From positions 1,488,501 through 1,552,500 of the forward strand of contig CAUEEP010000937.1 of the NCBI GenBank assembly GCA_958450365.1: a stretch of DNA of 64,000 bases, in the 5' to 3' direction. The stretch is from Mesorhabditis belari (lineage: Eukaryota > Nematoda > Chromadorea > Rhabditida > Rhabditidae). Made by a program: the position numbers and the translations under genes. Numbering within the stretch: position 1 is the first letter of the stretch; each line of letters opens with the position of its first letter. Shown here piece after piece: positions 1 through 10,400 of this stretch. The notes under the pieces are model-generated. The model made no database searches. It was not told the DNA's origin and saw only the letters and a list, made by a program, of their open reading frames with translations.

Positions 1-35
1 TTTATAACTTGCCAACCTAATAGATAAATTCAGAA

Positions 36-170
36 GCTTCTAGCTTCTTCTAAAGCTTCTTCTTCTAAAGCTTCTTCTTCTAAAGCTTCTTCTTCTAAAG
101 CTTCTTCTTCTAAAGCTTCTTCTTCTAAAGCTTCTTCTTCTAAAGCTTCTAGCTTCTAGCTTGTAAAGTT
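36..170. repeat. 15-bp minisatellite (TTCTAAAGCTTCTTC type)
   Basis: About eight near-identical copies of a 15-bp unit built around AAGCTTCTTCTTCTA. It lies downstream of the last visible donor of the zinc-finger gene, so it is inside an intron of that gene. The serine/arginine-rich open frames across it are repeat artefacts. Confidence 0.9.
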
Positions 171-280
171 CTAGGTAAATTTGGAAACTTTGAAAACAAC
201 TTTGAAAACCCAGGTACAAACACGGAGACAGTAGCCGAGTCACTAGAGTGTGCCAAAGCATTTGCACAAGTTCAAGTTAC

Positions 281-1128
281 CGTTTCCACATGTGATTTGA
301 GAGTATGCTTCTGCAAAGAAGCAATCGAGTCGAAACGCAGCTCGCACAGTTGACAATCGATTGTGATCGACGGATCCGACTCGATTTTCGTCTCGTTTTC
401 GTTTTCATTTTCATTTCCCCCGTTTTCTTCTTCATTCACCGAATCAGCTTTGTCATCGTTTTCCAGAAGCTTTCTGCAAATTTTGTCTTTAAACCTTTTT
501 TGGAAAGTTTAATCGTTTAAACCTGATTTTTATTGGGCATTCCTCATCGCTTTCTTCCTCTTCTTCTTTCAATTCACCTTCTAAAAACGAAATTTGAGAG
601 ATTTTGAGAGATTTTGAAAGATTTTGAAGGCTTTTGAAAGCTTTTGAAGGCTTTTGAAAGATTTTGAAGGCTTTTGAAGGCTTTTGAAAGATTTTGAAAG
701 ATTTTGAAAGCTTCTGAAGGCTTTGGAAAGCTTTTGAAGGCTTTTGAAGGCTTTTGAAGGCTTTGGAAAGCTTTTGAAGGCTTTTGAAGGCTTTTGAAGG
801 CTTTTGAAGGCTTTTGAAAGATTTTGCAAGATTTTGAAAGCTTTTGAAGGCTTTTGAAGGCTTTTGAAGGCTTTTGAAGGCTTTTGAAAGATTTTGAAAG
901 ATTTTGAAAGCTTCTGAAGGCTTTGGAAAGCTTTTGAAGGCTTTTAGAAGGCTTTTGAAGGCTTTGGAAAGCTTTTGAAGGCTTTTGAAGGCTTTTGAAA
1001 GATTTTGAAAGATTTTGAAAGATTTTGAAAGCTTTTGAAAGCTTTTGAAAGCTTTGCATCTCTTGAAGGCTTCATAAAATCAACTCACCCTTTAGAGCTT
1101 TCGGTTTCAATTGTTTTCGTCGAGACAT
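281..1128 (-). CDS. C2H2 zinc-finger protein with N-terminal NuRD-recruiting motif (5' part only)
   Basis: Three minus-strand exons join in phase: 1089-1128, 523-580 and 281-473 (97 codons). The start MSRRKQLKPKALK matches the RRKQxxP motif by which SALL, FOG, BCL11 and ZNF423/521 proteins bind RBBP4/7 and recruit the NuRD repressor complex. An acidic linker (about residues 14-70, rich in Glu and Asn) follows. Then comes a classical finger with CQLC, 12 residues, and H-x4-H near residues 74-94. Splice sites are gtgagt/ttttag and gtttaa/tttgcag, and the exon lengths 40, 58 and 193 keep frame. The donor gtaact at 275-280 leads off the left edge, so later fingers are not seen. The start was chosen because the motif is normally at the extreme N-terminus. 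The DNA-binding and repressor role is inferred from the family, and I cannot say which orthologue this is. Confidence 0.8.
592..1060. repeat. 11-bp minisatellite (GCTTTTGAAGG) in zinc-finger intron 1
   Basis: About forty copies of GCTTTTGAAGG or its variants with GATTTTGAAAG. The array fills nearly all of the intron between the MSRRKQ exon and the acidic exon. Lysine/serine/phenylalanine-rich minus-strand frames here are artefacts of the repeat. Confidence 0.9.
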
Positions 1129-1136
1129 CAAAGATT

Positions 1137-1240
1137 ACTGTAGCTGTAGTTGAGCTAATGTAACTGTAGTTGAGCTAGTGTTACTGTAGTGAGTTACTGT
1201 AGCTGTAGTTGAGCTACTGTTACTGTAATTGTTACTGTAA
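1137..1240. repeat. Short tandem repeat (CTGTAGTTGAGCTA) upstream of the zinc-finger start
   Basis: Five diverged copies of a roughly 20-bp unit containing GTAGTTGAGCTA and TTACTGTA. It lies immediately upstream of the MSRRKQ start codon, in the presumed promoter or leader. Confidence 0.7.
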
Positions 1241-1399
1241 TTGAAGAGAAACGACGGATGCAAAATAAGTATTCGAAAATGAAAAAGGAAAAGAGAAAGC
1301 AGAGAACTGCCGGATTGAAGCGAATTTGTTTTGGCGCAAGGCAAATGTCTAGTTTTCGATAATCAATCTCACATCAAACGATACTTTTTGATTAGGGAG

Positions 1400-1470
1400 A
1401 CACTAGGACCATTCAAAAAGGCGTTTGTCTATTCAAAAAAGCATTTGTCCATTCAAAAAGGCATTTGTCA
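1400..1470. repeat. Three copies of ATTCAAAAAGGCATTTGTC
   Basis: Three tandem 19-20 bp units with few differences. The rest of 1241-1560 shows no gene. Confidence 0.7.
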
Positions 1471-1569
1471 AGTTTCTTGAAGTAATCTTCCGATTACTGG
1501 ACTTGCTGTAAAGAAGTTTACAAAAGCCAAGCCTATTCTAAGGGTTATCGGCGAGACTCGCCCCTTGCC

Positions 1570-1665
1570 TTTTGCCTTGGCTTGCCATTGGCTCAACTTT
1601 AAGCTCAAATATCTTGGGCTGTCTAATTTACATATTCTTAATATCATAAGACAGCGATCTATTAG
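1570..1665. mobile_element. Fragment of the GCCATTGGC foldback MITE family
   Basis: A half element carrying the family signature TTGCCATTGGC followed by AACTTTAAGCTCAAATATCT and a diverged centre. Fuller copies lie at 3384-3600, 30655-30955, 38150-38400 and 39655-39930. Confidence 0.6.
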
Positions 1666-1845
1666 GGACTTGCAAAAGAAACTGCAAAAGAAACGGATTA
1701 CTTCCGAGAACCAAAGTTTTTTTTTTATTTTAAAGTGTGATGGTCCGGTTTAAATTGTATTATATTGCATTACTATTGCTTATTCATTTTAATTATTTTC
1801 ACAGCTATTGCTATCATTGAATATCACATAATTTTTAGGTACAAG

Positions 1846-3140
1846 ATGACCGATCAAAAACTACTGTTGCCTTGTCTTCTCTATGACTTCAAAATGAAGA
1901 AATCAGCATCGGAGTCGAATCTTTCTCAAGCATTCGGAGAAAACATTTTGAGTGAAAGGACTTGTCAGGAATGGTTTCGACGTTTTCGTGAAGGAGATGA
2001 GAGCTTGGAAGATGAGCCGCATGGATATCGTCCAGTTGTCCTCGATAATATGGAGTTGCTGGAGATTGTCGAGTTGGATCCAACTCAAACTTTGCCCGAA
2101 TTAGCCGAATACTTTAAATGTGATTCGAGCACGATTTCTCGACACCTTGCGCTTATTGGAGCTTTGGAAAAAGGAATCGTTGTGGCCAATGGGTTCCACA
2201 TGAATTGTCCCCTAAAAACAAAGCCAATCGAGTTTTATTGTCTCGGATTTTATTGAAAAAGTGTTTTTTATGCTCTGGGCGCGCACGTAATCGCTATCCA
2301 TCTGGCACAGGCCGCTGATGGATAGACGTTGACTTTTGGACATCGAAAAACGACCGAAAGCTGCCGAAAGCCGCCAAGAAGTGCCGAAAATTGCCAAGAA
2401 ACTGCCGAAAGCTTCCAAAAACCGCTGAAAAAGTGCTACGGGCAGTGCTTTTTTTGAAAGCATGTTGACGATGGACGAAAAGTGGATATATTTCAATAAT
2501 TCAACACGCAAAAGACAATGGTTGAGCAAAGGAGAAAGGCCGATTCCGACATCACATCCAGAACTTCACGGAAAGAAAGTTATGTTGTCGGTCTTTTGGA
2601 ATATCAAAGGAATCGTTTATTTTGAACTACAAAAGTCTTCAAAAACTATAACTTCTCAAATCTACGCCGAACAGCTGAAGAACCAAATTTAGAGAGATAA
2701 GGAACCAAATTCAGAGAGATAAGGAACCAAACGTAAAGAGATAAGGAACCAAATTTAGAGAGATAAGGAAACAGATTTTGAGAGATAAGGAACCAAGAAA
2801 GTTGATGAAATTCTACGAGAAAGTGGTGTTAATCCAAGGACAATCAATTTGCTTGCTGACAACGCCCGAGTACACACATCAAACTTGGCTCAAAACACCA
2901 TAGAAGAATTCGGCTGGAAACTTGTGCCTCATCCGCCATATTCGCCTGATATTGCTCCCTCGGATTATCACTTGTTCCGGTCTATGCAACACTCTCTTGC
3001 AAATCAAATCAATGCAAATCAAAAGTTTAACAATCCTGAAGAAGTCGAAATTTGGGTGCAAGACTACTTTGCGTCGCGGGACCCCGAATTCTTCGAATCA
3101 GGCATCCGAAGTCTAGTCCGAAGAAAGTCCGAAGTCTAGT
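1846..3140 (+). pseudogene. Mariner-family transposase, broken
   Basis: The N-terminal helix-turn-helix part runs from MTDQK at 1846 to about 2200, with the mariner-like stretch ESLEDEPHG. The catalytic part resumes at 2461 with TMDEKW (first Asp) and HGKKVMLSVFW. It continues at 2849 with ADNARVHT (second Asp) and SPDIAPSDYHLF (third Asp), so all three catalytic Asp are recognisable. Two interruptions break it: unrelated sequence at about 2240-2460, rich in GCCGAAAG units, and a short tandem array at 2688-2795 of GGAACCAAATTTAGAGAGAT units. No terminal inverted repeats were recognised. It is related to the mariner at 8441-9699 but diverged from it. Certainly nonfunctional. Confidence 0.88.
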
Positions 3141-3154
3141 CCGAAGTCCGAAGT

Positions 3155-3235
3155 CCGAAGAAATTTGAGCTGAAAGTTAGATTGCCAATGGCAAAAGGGG
3201 TGGAGCGCGTACCAAATGTCCCAAAATGGAAGAAA
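3155..3235. mobile_element. GCCATTGGC-family MITE end
   Basis: Terminal fragment reading AATTTGAGCTGAAAGTTAG, then TTGCCAATGGCAAAAGGGG, the conserved end of the family. It abuts the 3' end of the mariner relic. Confidence 0.6.
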
Positions 3236-3383
3236 ATAGTTGATAATAATGGCGAATATCTTTTTGGGATAAAGTTGTTTTCTTATTGATTTTTGGATTC
3301 TTCGAATGTTGGTTATAATCCACAGTTTCTTTCGCAATTACCTAATATATAAGACAGCGCGTATATAAGGCAAAGGAAGCTGG

Positions 3384-3600
3384 CGTCAGATTGCCATTGG
3401 CAATCTAACTTTGAGCTCAAATATCTTGGCTTTGGATTGTTCAATTTAAACATTTTTGATATCATTAGATACACCAAGTCTTTCTCTATCGATTGGTATA
3501 AAAACTATTTCAATCGAACCGCTCAAAGCCAAGAAATTTGAGCTGAAAGTTCGATTGCCAATGGCAAAAGGGGTGGGGCGCATACCAAATGTCCCACAAT
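3384..3600. mobile_element. GCCATTGGC-family foldback MITE, near full length
   Basis: Inverted ends: TTGCCATTGGCAATCTAACT on the left and GATTGCCAATGGCAAAAGGG on the right. The centre contains CACCAAGTCTTTCTCTATCG, which is conserved in the copies at 30655 and 39655. No coding capacity. Confidence 0.75.
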
Positions 3601-3643
3601 CTATTCTAAGCGCTGAATTCAGAGAAATCGCATAATAAAATCA

Positions 3644-3715
3644 AAATGAGAAGATCTAGAAGATCTAGAAGATCTAGAAGATCTAGAAGATCTAGAAGAT
3701 CTGGAGGATCTAGAA
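3644..3715. repeat. AGATCTAGA tandem repeat
   Basis: Seven or more 11-bp units (AGATCTAGAAG), each carrying a BglII-like palindrome. Confidence 0.85.
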
Positions 3716-3839
3716 GCTCTCAAAGATTCAAAAGATCCAAGAGGAGCAAGTAATGAGAGAAATCAAGGCTAATTAAAGGACTAAAAGCACAGTAAGCAAA
3801 CAAAATCTACAAGAAAACGAAAAATCGATAGAGACAGTA

Positions 3840-4020
3840 TATGAGTGAGGTCCGGGTGGGGTGTTTGGGGGTCTGGGTGAGGGAGAGACTGGGTGGAGAG
3901 GTGGAGAGTGGGGTGGGGGGGACAAGCTCCCAGGGGAGCCGGCTGATTGGGAACGCGGCGTCGATCCCCCCAGGGATTTCCCCCGAGGGGGAAGGGGGCC
4001 CGCTTAGCATTAATTAATCG
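3840..4020. other. G-rich, GC-rich island with quadruplex potential
   Basis: The plus strand has many G-runs (GGTGGGG, TTTGGGGG, GTGGGGTGGGGGGG), then a GC-rich segment with CCCCCC and GGGGG blocks, in otherwise AT-rich DNA. I see no coding frame with family resemblance. It could be a regulatory island or a G-quadruplex former. Confidence 0.45.
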
Positions 4021-4149
4021 CCACACCCAACCTATCCCTTTTCTCCTTCTCCGATTGGATCGGGTTTCTCTCGAAAGTTCGAAACTTAATGGAAAACTGT
4101 AAAGTTTGAGAATCTGTTGCTTGGAAATGGGGACCGAAATGCTCGAAAT

Positions 4150-4262
4150 CTTTTAGAACAGAAGCAGAGCAGCTCTAAATACTCTAAATCTTTCCTAAAG
4201 AAGCAGAGCAACTCTAAATCTTTCCTAAAGAAGCAGAGCTACTCTAAATCTTTCCTATCTTT
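4150..4262. repeat. 28-bp tandem repeat (AAGCAGAGCAACTCTAAATC)
   Basis: Three to four units of about 28 bp containing GCAGAGC and CTCTAAATCTTTCCTA. Confidence 0.75.
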
Positions 4263-4559
4263 CCTATTTCAATCTTTTCTATGTCAAATTTCTTTTTACA
4301 ATTGAATTCTTATTATTCCTTATTACTTTTCATTACTTATTTTATCAGAAAGCGTATGAGAATGAGGAAAATTGGGGAAAGGGACATGGCTGTTCCCCTA
4401 GGGACCTTAAAATGAAGGGAGAGCCTTAAAAGGGACGACACAGACAGCCCCCAAAACACGAGAAAGGGATTAGCTCAATGCTAACTGTTATGCAATTGTT
4501 AGAAATTGCAAATATGAATTGAAATGCAAATATGAATTGAAATTGTTTGTCTGGAATTT

Positions 4560-5165
4560 CATTGTCTGCTTGGGAAAGCTAGTCAAGAGTTTGGCCAGCA
4601 TTTTTCGATTAGAAAAGACTTTCTGCTGAATCTAGGGTACGCTAGTTCACAGCAATGTACAGGGTGCGGCATAAGTATGGTTACAAGGTTGTAACATTGA
4701 TTTAAGAAACTGATTGATTTTTATTTCTTTCCAAAGGATTATTTTTTCTTAATTTGAATGCTTTTTTATATTATGTAGCAGTTTTTAAGCAAATTTTTGA
4801 AGTTTGGACATAATGGTGAAGGCTTCTCCCAACCGTGCCCCTATTCTTCAGCTTGGAGCACAGGGATGATCAACTTTTACCTTTGATCAACTTTGGATAT
4901 TGCCAAACTGCTGAAAAGGCATCGAATGACGGTATACTGCATTTTGCAACAAAATAGAGTCGAAGAGCTTCCTAAAAGTGGATGTCCGCCAAAAATTGAT
5001 CACACGAGACTCAAGAAAATCATTAAGAAACGAATCAAGTTACTTATGCCGCAGCCTGTATGCTTGGGGAAGCTAGTCAAGAGTTTTGCCAGCATTTTTC
5101 GATTAGAAAAGACTTTCTGCTGAATCTAGGACTAGCTCGGGTACGGTAGCTCACAGCAATGTAAA
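4560..5165 (+). mobile_element. Tc1/mariner-superfamily element fragments, partly duplicated
   Basis: A segment of about 90 bp (GCTAGTCAAGAG to ACAGCAATGTA) occurs twice, at 4573-4660 and 5060-5163. Just after the first copy, TACAGGGTGCGGCATAAGTA resembles a Tc1/mariner-type terminal repeat. Between the copies, 4893-5060 encodes a helix-turn-helix-like stretch (DIAKLLKRHRMTVYCIL) followed by PKSGCPPK, which resembles the GRPRK linker of Tc1/Tc3 transposases. No catalytic domain is seen. Confidence 0.55.
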
Positions 5166-5232
5166 GTAATTCCTGTAATTACTCATCCGAACAGTAGTTT
5201 TCAAGTGTTTTTCTAAAAAAACGAAAATTCGG

Positions 5233-5314
5233 TCGATAGCGGATCCGAACCAGGGAACCGGATCAGAGCCGAGACCCGACACGCTAACCCATTATCCACT
5301 GAGCTACCGAGACA
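5233..5314 (-). tRNA. Degenerate tRNA-like sequence
   Basis: On the minus strand, TAGCTCAGTGG matches a pol III A box and GGTTCGGATCC a B box at tRNA spacing. I could not build a convincing anticodon stem or paired acceptor stem, so this is a tRNA pseudogene or a tRNA-derived SINE head. Confidence 0.4.
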
Positions 5315-5422
5315 CTCAGAGTCCCTCGTGGAACCACCTTAAATAGGCCAGCTCGCTATTTGGCTCAGGTTTATTTAACTTGAGTTAGTTTAGAAGTTGA
5401 ATCACCAAAGAGGGAAACGTGT

Positions 5423-5495
5423 CGTGGTGGCCGAGTGGTAGTGGGCTTGCATACAAAGCACGACCTCTGGGTTCGGGTCCGATGTTTGACTTTCG
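5423..5495 (+). tRNA. Degenerate tRNA-like sequence (inverted partner of 5640-5712)
   Basis: Carries TGGCCGAGTGG (class II type A box) and GGTTCGGGTCC (B box). An imperfect anticodon-like arm GCTT...AAGC is present, but loop position 33 is not T, and the acceptor stem does not pair. The unit plus about 60 bp of 3' flank is repeated in inverted orientation at 5580-5712. Confidence 0.4.
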
Positions 5496-5639
5496 TTTTG
5501 TTTTTTCTAGCTTTCAATGGTTTTATTGTTCTCTATGCGCAATCGTACAGCATCTGGCACACCTCTGGATATACAGCCAATGACGACCGTTCAACAAAAC
5601 ATTTAAACCATTCAAAGTTAAAAGAAGAAAAAAACAAAA

Positions 5640-5712
5640 GCCAGACGGCGAAGTGGAACCCTCGGGCCCTCGCCTCGTATTTAAGCCCACTGCCACTCGG
5701 TCACCAAGCTGA
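5640..5712 (-). tRNA. Degenerate tRNA-like sequence (minus strand)
   Basis: The minus strand reads TGACCGAGTGGCAGTGGGCT, aligning with the plus-strand copy at 5423. The B box region (GGTTCCACTTC) is eroded. The two copies and their flanks make an inverted pair about 300 bp long, more like a tRNA-derived mobile element than two tRNA genes. Confidence 0.35.
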
Positions 5713-6307
5713 TAAATTAGGTGTCTGGTGACTCACCTAATTTATCTTTTTACTCAAGATTCCCAACAAAACTTCGAGCGCTTATAACTTTTGACAGAGT
5801 GCTCCATATCAGAAACGGAAAGCATATTCGGAATCAGCGTGAAATTCTGCGTCGAATGATCTATAGCTCATTTCATTTGACCACGCGCATAGAGAACAAT
5901 TGTTGTCATTCTCTTGTCAGTCATGAAATGAATCAAATCTTCTAGTTTACATCCAAGATAGCTTATGATAAAGTCTCTTTATTCAACATTTTCTTTGCAG
6001 TATTTTGTTATCTTTGCAATATTATCTCCGCTTCCTCACTATGTCAATTCGTTTATTCGAACATAAAAAAACTACAGTAGAAAAAACAAAAAAAGGAAAA
6101 ATCATTCAACAAGTCATCAAAGAAAAGAAAAAGGTGTGTGTGTGCGTAAGTAGAACGACTTTTTGTACAAATATTTGAAAAGGGTCGATAGACTAGAGAA
6201 ATTCATAGAAATCTAAGAAATCTATTGGAAAGGTGAATGAAATGAAAAGTCTGGGATCCGGGGAAATTTGTTTGTTTTTGCTAGCAAGATTTGGCTTGTT
6301 TAATTGA

Positions 6308-6719
6308 GTTTTCTAAAAGGTGTCTTTGGGAAAAGCTACGACACTTTTTAGCTACCGTAATCCTGTTTTTTAGCTACAGTAATCCTTGTCTTTAGCTACA
6401 GTAATCCTGATCTTTAGCTACCGTAATCCTTGTCTTTAGCTACCGTAATCCAGACGGCAATCCAGACAGCAATCCAGACAGCAATCCAGACAGAAATCCA
6501 GACGCTATCGTAATCCTGGCTCCCTTTTCGCTACAGTAATCCGAGCGCTTTCCCAGCTATCGTAATCGAGTCGTAATCGTTTTTAAGTCAGAATTTGTTC
6601 GGAATTAAGCCAGGATTAGTCCAGGATTAGTCCAGAATTACATAATTGAGTTACAGTAATCCGTAATTACACAAATAACGGCAGGATTACGGTAGTTTTT
6701 CCTCATCTTTTAGAAAACG
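6308..6719. mobile_element. MITE-like element with internal TAGCTACCGTAATCC array
   Basis: Ends are inverted: GTTTTCTAAAAGGTG on the left and, read from the other strand, GTTTTCTAAAAGATGAGG on the right. The interior has repeated TAGCTACCGTAATCCT units and four GGCAATCCAGACA units. No coding capacity. Confidence 0.6.
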
Positions 6720-6814
6720 ATTTCAACTAAAGCACAAGCTAATAATGACCCTAAATATACTACAAAAAGAAAGAATAGGCGAAGTGAATAAAATCAAAGA
6801 GATACGAAATAATT

Positions 6815-6895
6815 TAACAAAGAAAAGAAAAGAAGAAGAAGAAGAAGAAAAAGAAGAAAAAAGAAGAAAAAGAAGAAAAAAGAAGAAAACGATCG
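6815..6895. repeat. Purine (AAG/AAAG) microsatellite
   Basis: A polypurine run of GAAGAAGAAGAAAAAG type. The Glu/Lys and Ser/Phe open frames across it are artefacts. Confidence 0.85.
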
Positions 6896-7460
6896 AGCAA
6901 GAGTCGCTTGTGCATTCGATTATATCACATTTAAGCCACGAAAGATAGAAAATGGTGAAAAATTTCAGGAAAATCGGTTTTGAGACTCGAACCAAATCAG
7001 AAAACTAAAAATCAGAGTAAATTCTGTGACAAGGGTTGTGTTGAGTGATAGAAAAATGATGCTAACCATTCGGCTAATCAATGAAGAATTTCTGCGCGCC
7101 AGACGGCGTTCGTTTACACTTCGTTTTAAGCACAAAAAAGCATTTTGTTCGCTTGCTGATCTCTGACACCTCATGGTTTGAGTCTAAACTTACAAATGAA
7201 GCTTCAAATTTACGTTTAAACAAAGGAGATCTTACAAAAATCGCGGGTAACTTCAAGTTCTCCAACAAACAATCGGGTAATAAAGCTAGAAGAGAATAGG
7301 AAAGTGGTAGGAAAGTGGTAGGAAAGTAAGTAAGCAAGTAAGCAAGTAAGTAAAAAGTAGGAAAAATTTTGTACCTTAAAAATCAGAGTGACTGTGACAA
7401 GGCTGGAACACCGGAATCGTTAGGGGAAAGGGGAAGGTGAATGGGTAAAAGTTGGATACT

Positions 7461-10400
7461 TTAAATGAAAAGCTTGACGATAAGAATGATCATAATCGAT
7501 GGAATGAATGAAAGAAATGCTGATTGAGATGGGCCAGCTTGAAGAGATGGAAGAGTGAGCACGGAACGAGTGGAGAGACCCGGATGCTGTGAGCCGGATG
7601 GACCGACTTCTTGCGCGGTGCCGTGCAGCACGAGATCCCATTTCACCAGTTCGGCATCTGGGATTGAAATGGATTTATTTCATAAAGAGTTTCACAAAGC
7701 TGTATCTGACTACAGTACTCTTGACTATAGTACTATTGGCTTAAGTCTAATGGAAATGATTAAGACTAGTCGAATGTCTAACGGTTCCAATATGGTTCCA
7801 ATATGATTCCAATATGGTTCCAATATGATTCCAATATGGTTCGGATACGGTTCCAATACGGTTCCAATATGGTTCCAATATGATTCCAATATGGTTCCAA
7901 TATGATTCCAATATGGTTCCAATATGATTCCAATATGGTTCCAATTTGATTTCAATATGGTTCCAATATGGTTCGGATACGGTTCCAATATGGTTCCAAA
8001 AACCAATTCGATTGCGCCTACTCCGCCTACGCCTACCAACTATTGAAGTTTATTGGAAAGTCTTTTCTTATTAGCTGGCTAAGAACGTACTGCACCTAAT
8101 TTCTCTCTAAATAGTGATCACTAACCCTCACTATTAGGGAAATTGCGGTTTTGTTTCTCTTTTTATAAGTCTCTCAAATTCTCTTGCTACCCCTGTCAGC
8201 TGGTTTGGGGTTAAGTCTGACTTTAAGTAAACGCTAATAACTCTAATAAACTTGCTCACCATCCCATCCATCATTATCGACTTCTAGTGTCCAGAGTCCA
8301 GCCGCGTACTCGCCCCAATTGTGTGTCGTCATGAAAGCCCACTCGGTGAAGCCGGCTCTCGATGAGTCGCGAGCACGTTTCGTCAACAGAACACTTCGCG
8401 TATCTAAAAGAGGAATGGAATCTAGATTTTTGTCAAGTACTAGGTTGGTGCAAATGAAATTTCGTTTTTTTTACAAACATTAAAGTCATCCAAAATTTTT
8501 TTTGATAACAATTTATTTAAAACAATAAGCACCATTATTATCTATGACATCCCTCCAACGTTGCTACAGATTGCGGATCCCCTTCTCAAAGAACGCTTGA
8601 TTCTGTGATGCAAAGTAGTTGGTCACCCAATTTTCGACTTCTTTTGCATTCTTAAACTGGCAATTCTCAAGGGAATGTTGCATCGATCTGAAAAGGTGAA
8701 AATCGGAGGGTGCTAAGTCTGGACTATACGGCGCATGTGGTAAGACCTTCCATCCTAGCTTCTCTAGTTCCTTACAAGAGGTTTTTGCCGTGTGAGCTGG
8801 AGCATTATCACGGAGAAAGCTGATAGTTGAGGGATTTAGGCCTTTTTCACGCAAAATTTCGTCAACCTTCTTGAGTTGTTGAATAAAATAAGATGAATCG
8901 ACTGTTTTTCCGGGCTCTAATAATTCAAAATGAACAAGTCCATTGATATTCCACCAGCAAGACAACATCACTTTGCGCCCATGATAATCCGGCTTTGGAG
9001 TTGGAATTGGCGCTTGACCTTGCTCAGACATTGTCTTTTCGAGAAGTATTATCAAAGTGAATCCACTTCTCATCCATCGTCAAGATATTCTCAAAAAAAT
9101 GGCTTCTTTTCGACTTCTGGAGCAAGATATGGCTGATCGGAACGCGTGCTCCCAGATTCTCAACACTCAATTGATGTGGAACCCATTGTCCATTACGATT
9201 TGTCTTTCCAATTATTTCCAAATGGCGTACAATTGTTGAATGATCACATTGAGATGTTTGGCAAGTTCTCGTGTTGTTTGCATTGGATCAGGCTTCAATT
9301 AATTGTTCCAATTCATTGTTGTCGATGGCTGTGGCACGATGTCCATGCGATTCGTCTTCAAGGGATTCATTACCATCTCGGAATTGGGCAAACCAGAGCT
9401 GGCATGATCTTTCGGTGATAACCTGTTCTCCAAAGGCGGAACAGAGATCACGATGTGAATCAGCAGCGTTTTTGCCCATTTTGAAGTCATAGAGAAGACA
9501 CGTGCGCAGAACATACTTTTGATCCACCATGATCTAAAGCAAAAATCAATTAAAAAGTGAAAGCTCTGACTTTGAAAAAATGCGAAAATAAAGTAAATAT
9601 CCAAGAGTACAAATGCACAAAAGAACATCAAATAAGCTCTTCAGATTAAAAAAATAAGAACATTTTATATCGACCGAAATTTCTTTTGCACCAACCTAAT
9701 AAAGTTACAAACAAAATCACTTACAAACCATTTCAACAATGCAAGAAAATATTATTCAAAAAAAAACCCACTGCTTGGTGATGTGAGGTAAATCTGAATA
9801 TCGCCTCGCTTTGGCGCTTTCAGAGTGACAATTGCTTGCACGTGTTCCACATAGGCCACATGATCATCCGATCCGGCGCATCCGTCCGTGTAAAGTTGAA
9901 GTTGCAAGCGATTACCATGGGAATCGTTCTAAATAGATCGTTCTTTTTCAAAAAAGCTCAACTATTTTTTCATTTACTCAAATTCAGAACTGAAATTCAA
10001 CGATCAAAAAATCGGTTTCTCAAACGGAAAACCCAGGTTTTTATGAAACTGCAGGATTGAAAACGACTTGTTCTTTGGGGGTGTACTTTGAGCTTTTCCA
10101 GCTTTGCTTTACTGTTTTCTACAAGCGCTCATGCTTAAAAGGAATCTAATATACCAGAAAAGATGTGTTTAACTAGAGCAAAATGAGCAAAAGATGTGTT
10201 TACTAGAGCACAAAGTACGCTTGACTTAACTCTGCCTGAAAAATCTTTTCTAGTGCTCTGAATTCTCAATTTTCCGTGACAACAATCGATATTATAAAAA
10301 AAAACTTTAAGAATTGCGCCAGAAAGTTGGTGTTAGCTCAAAATACACTCAAAGAACAAAACGAACCCCTATTCGGGTGTATATCAAAGAAAAACAGTGA

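Noticed and set aside
574..1059. Long Lys/Ser/Phe-rich minus-strand open frame
   Set aside because: It is the 11-bp minisatellite read through. It lies in an intron of the zinc-finger gene and its periodicity follows the DNA unit.
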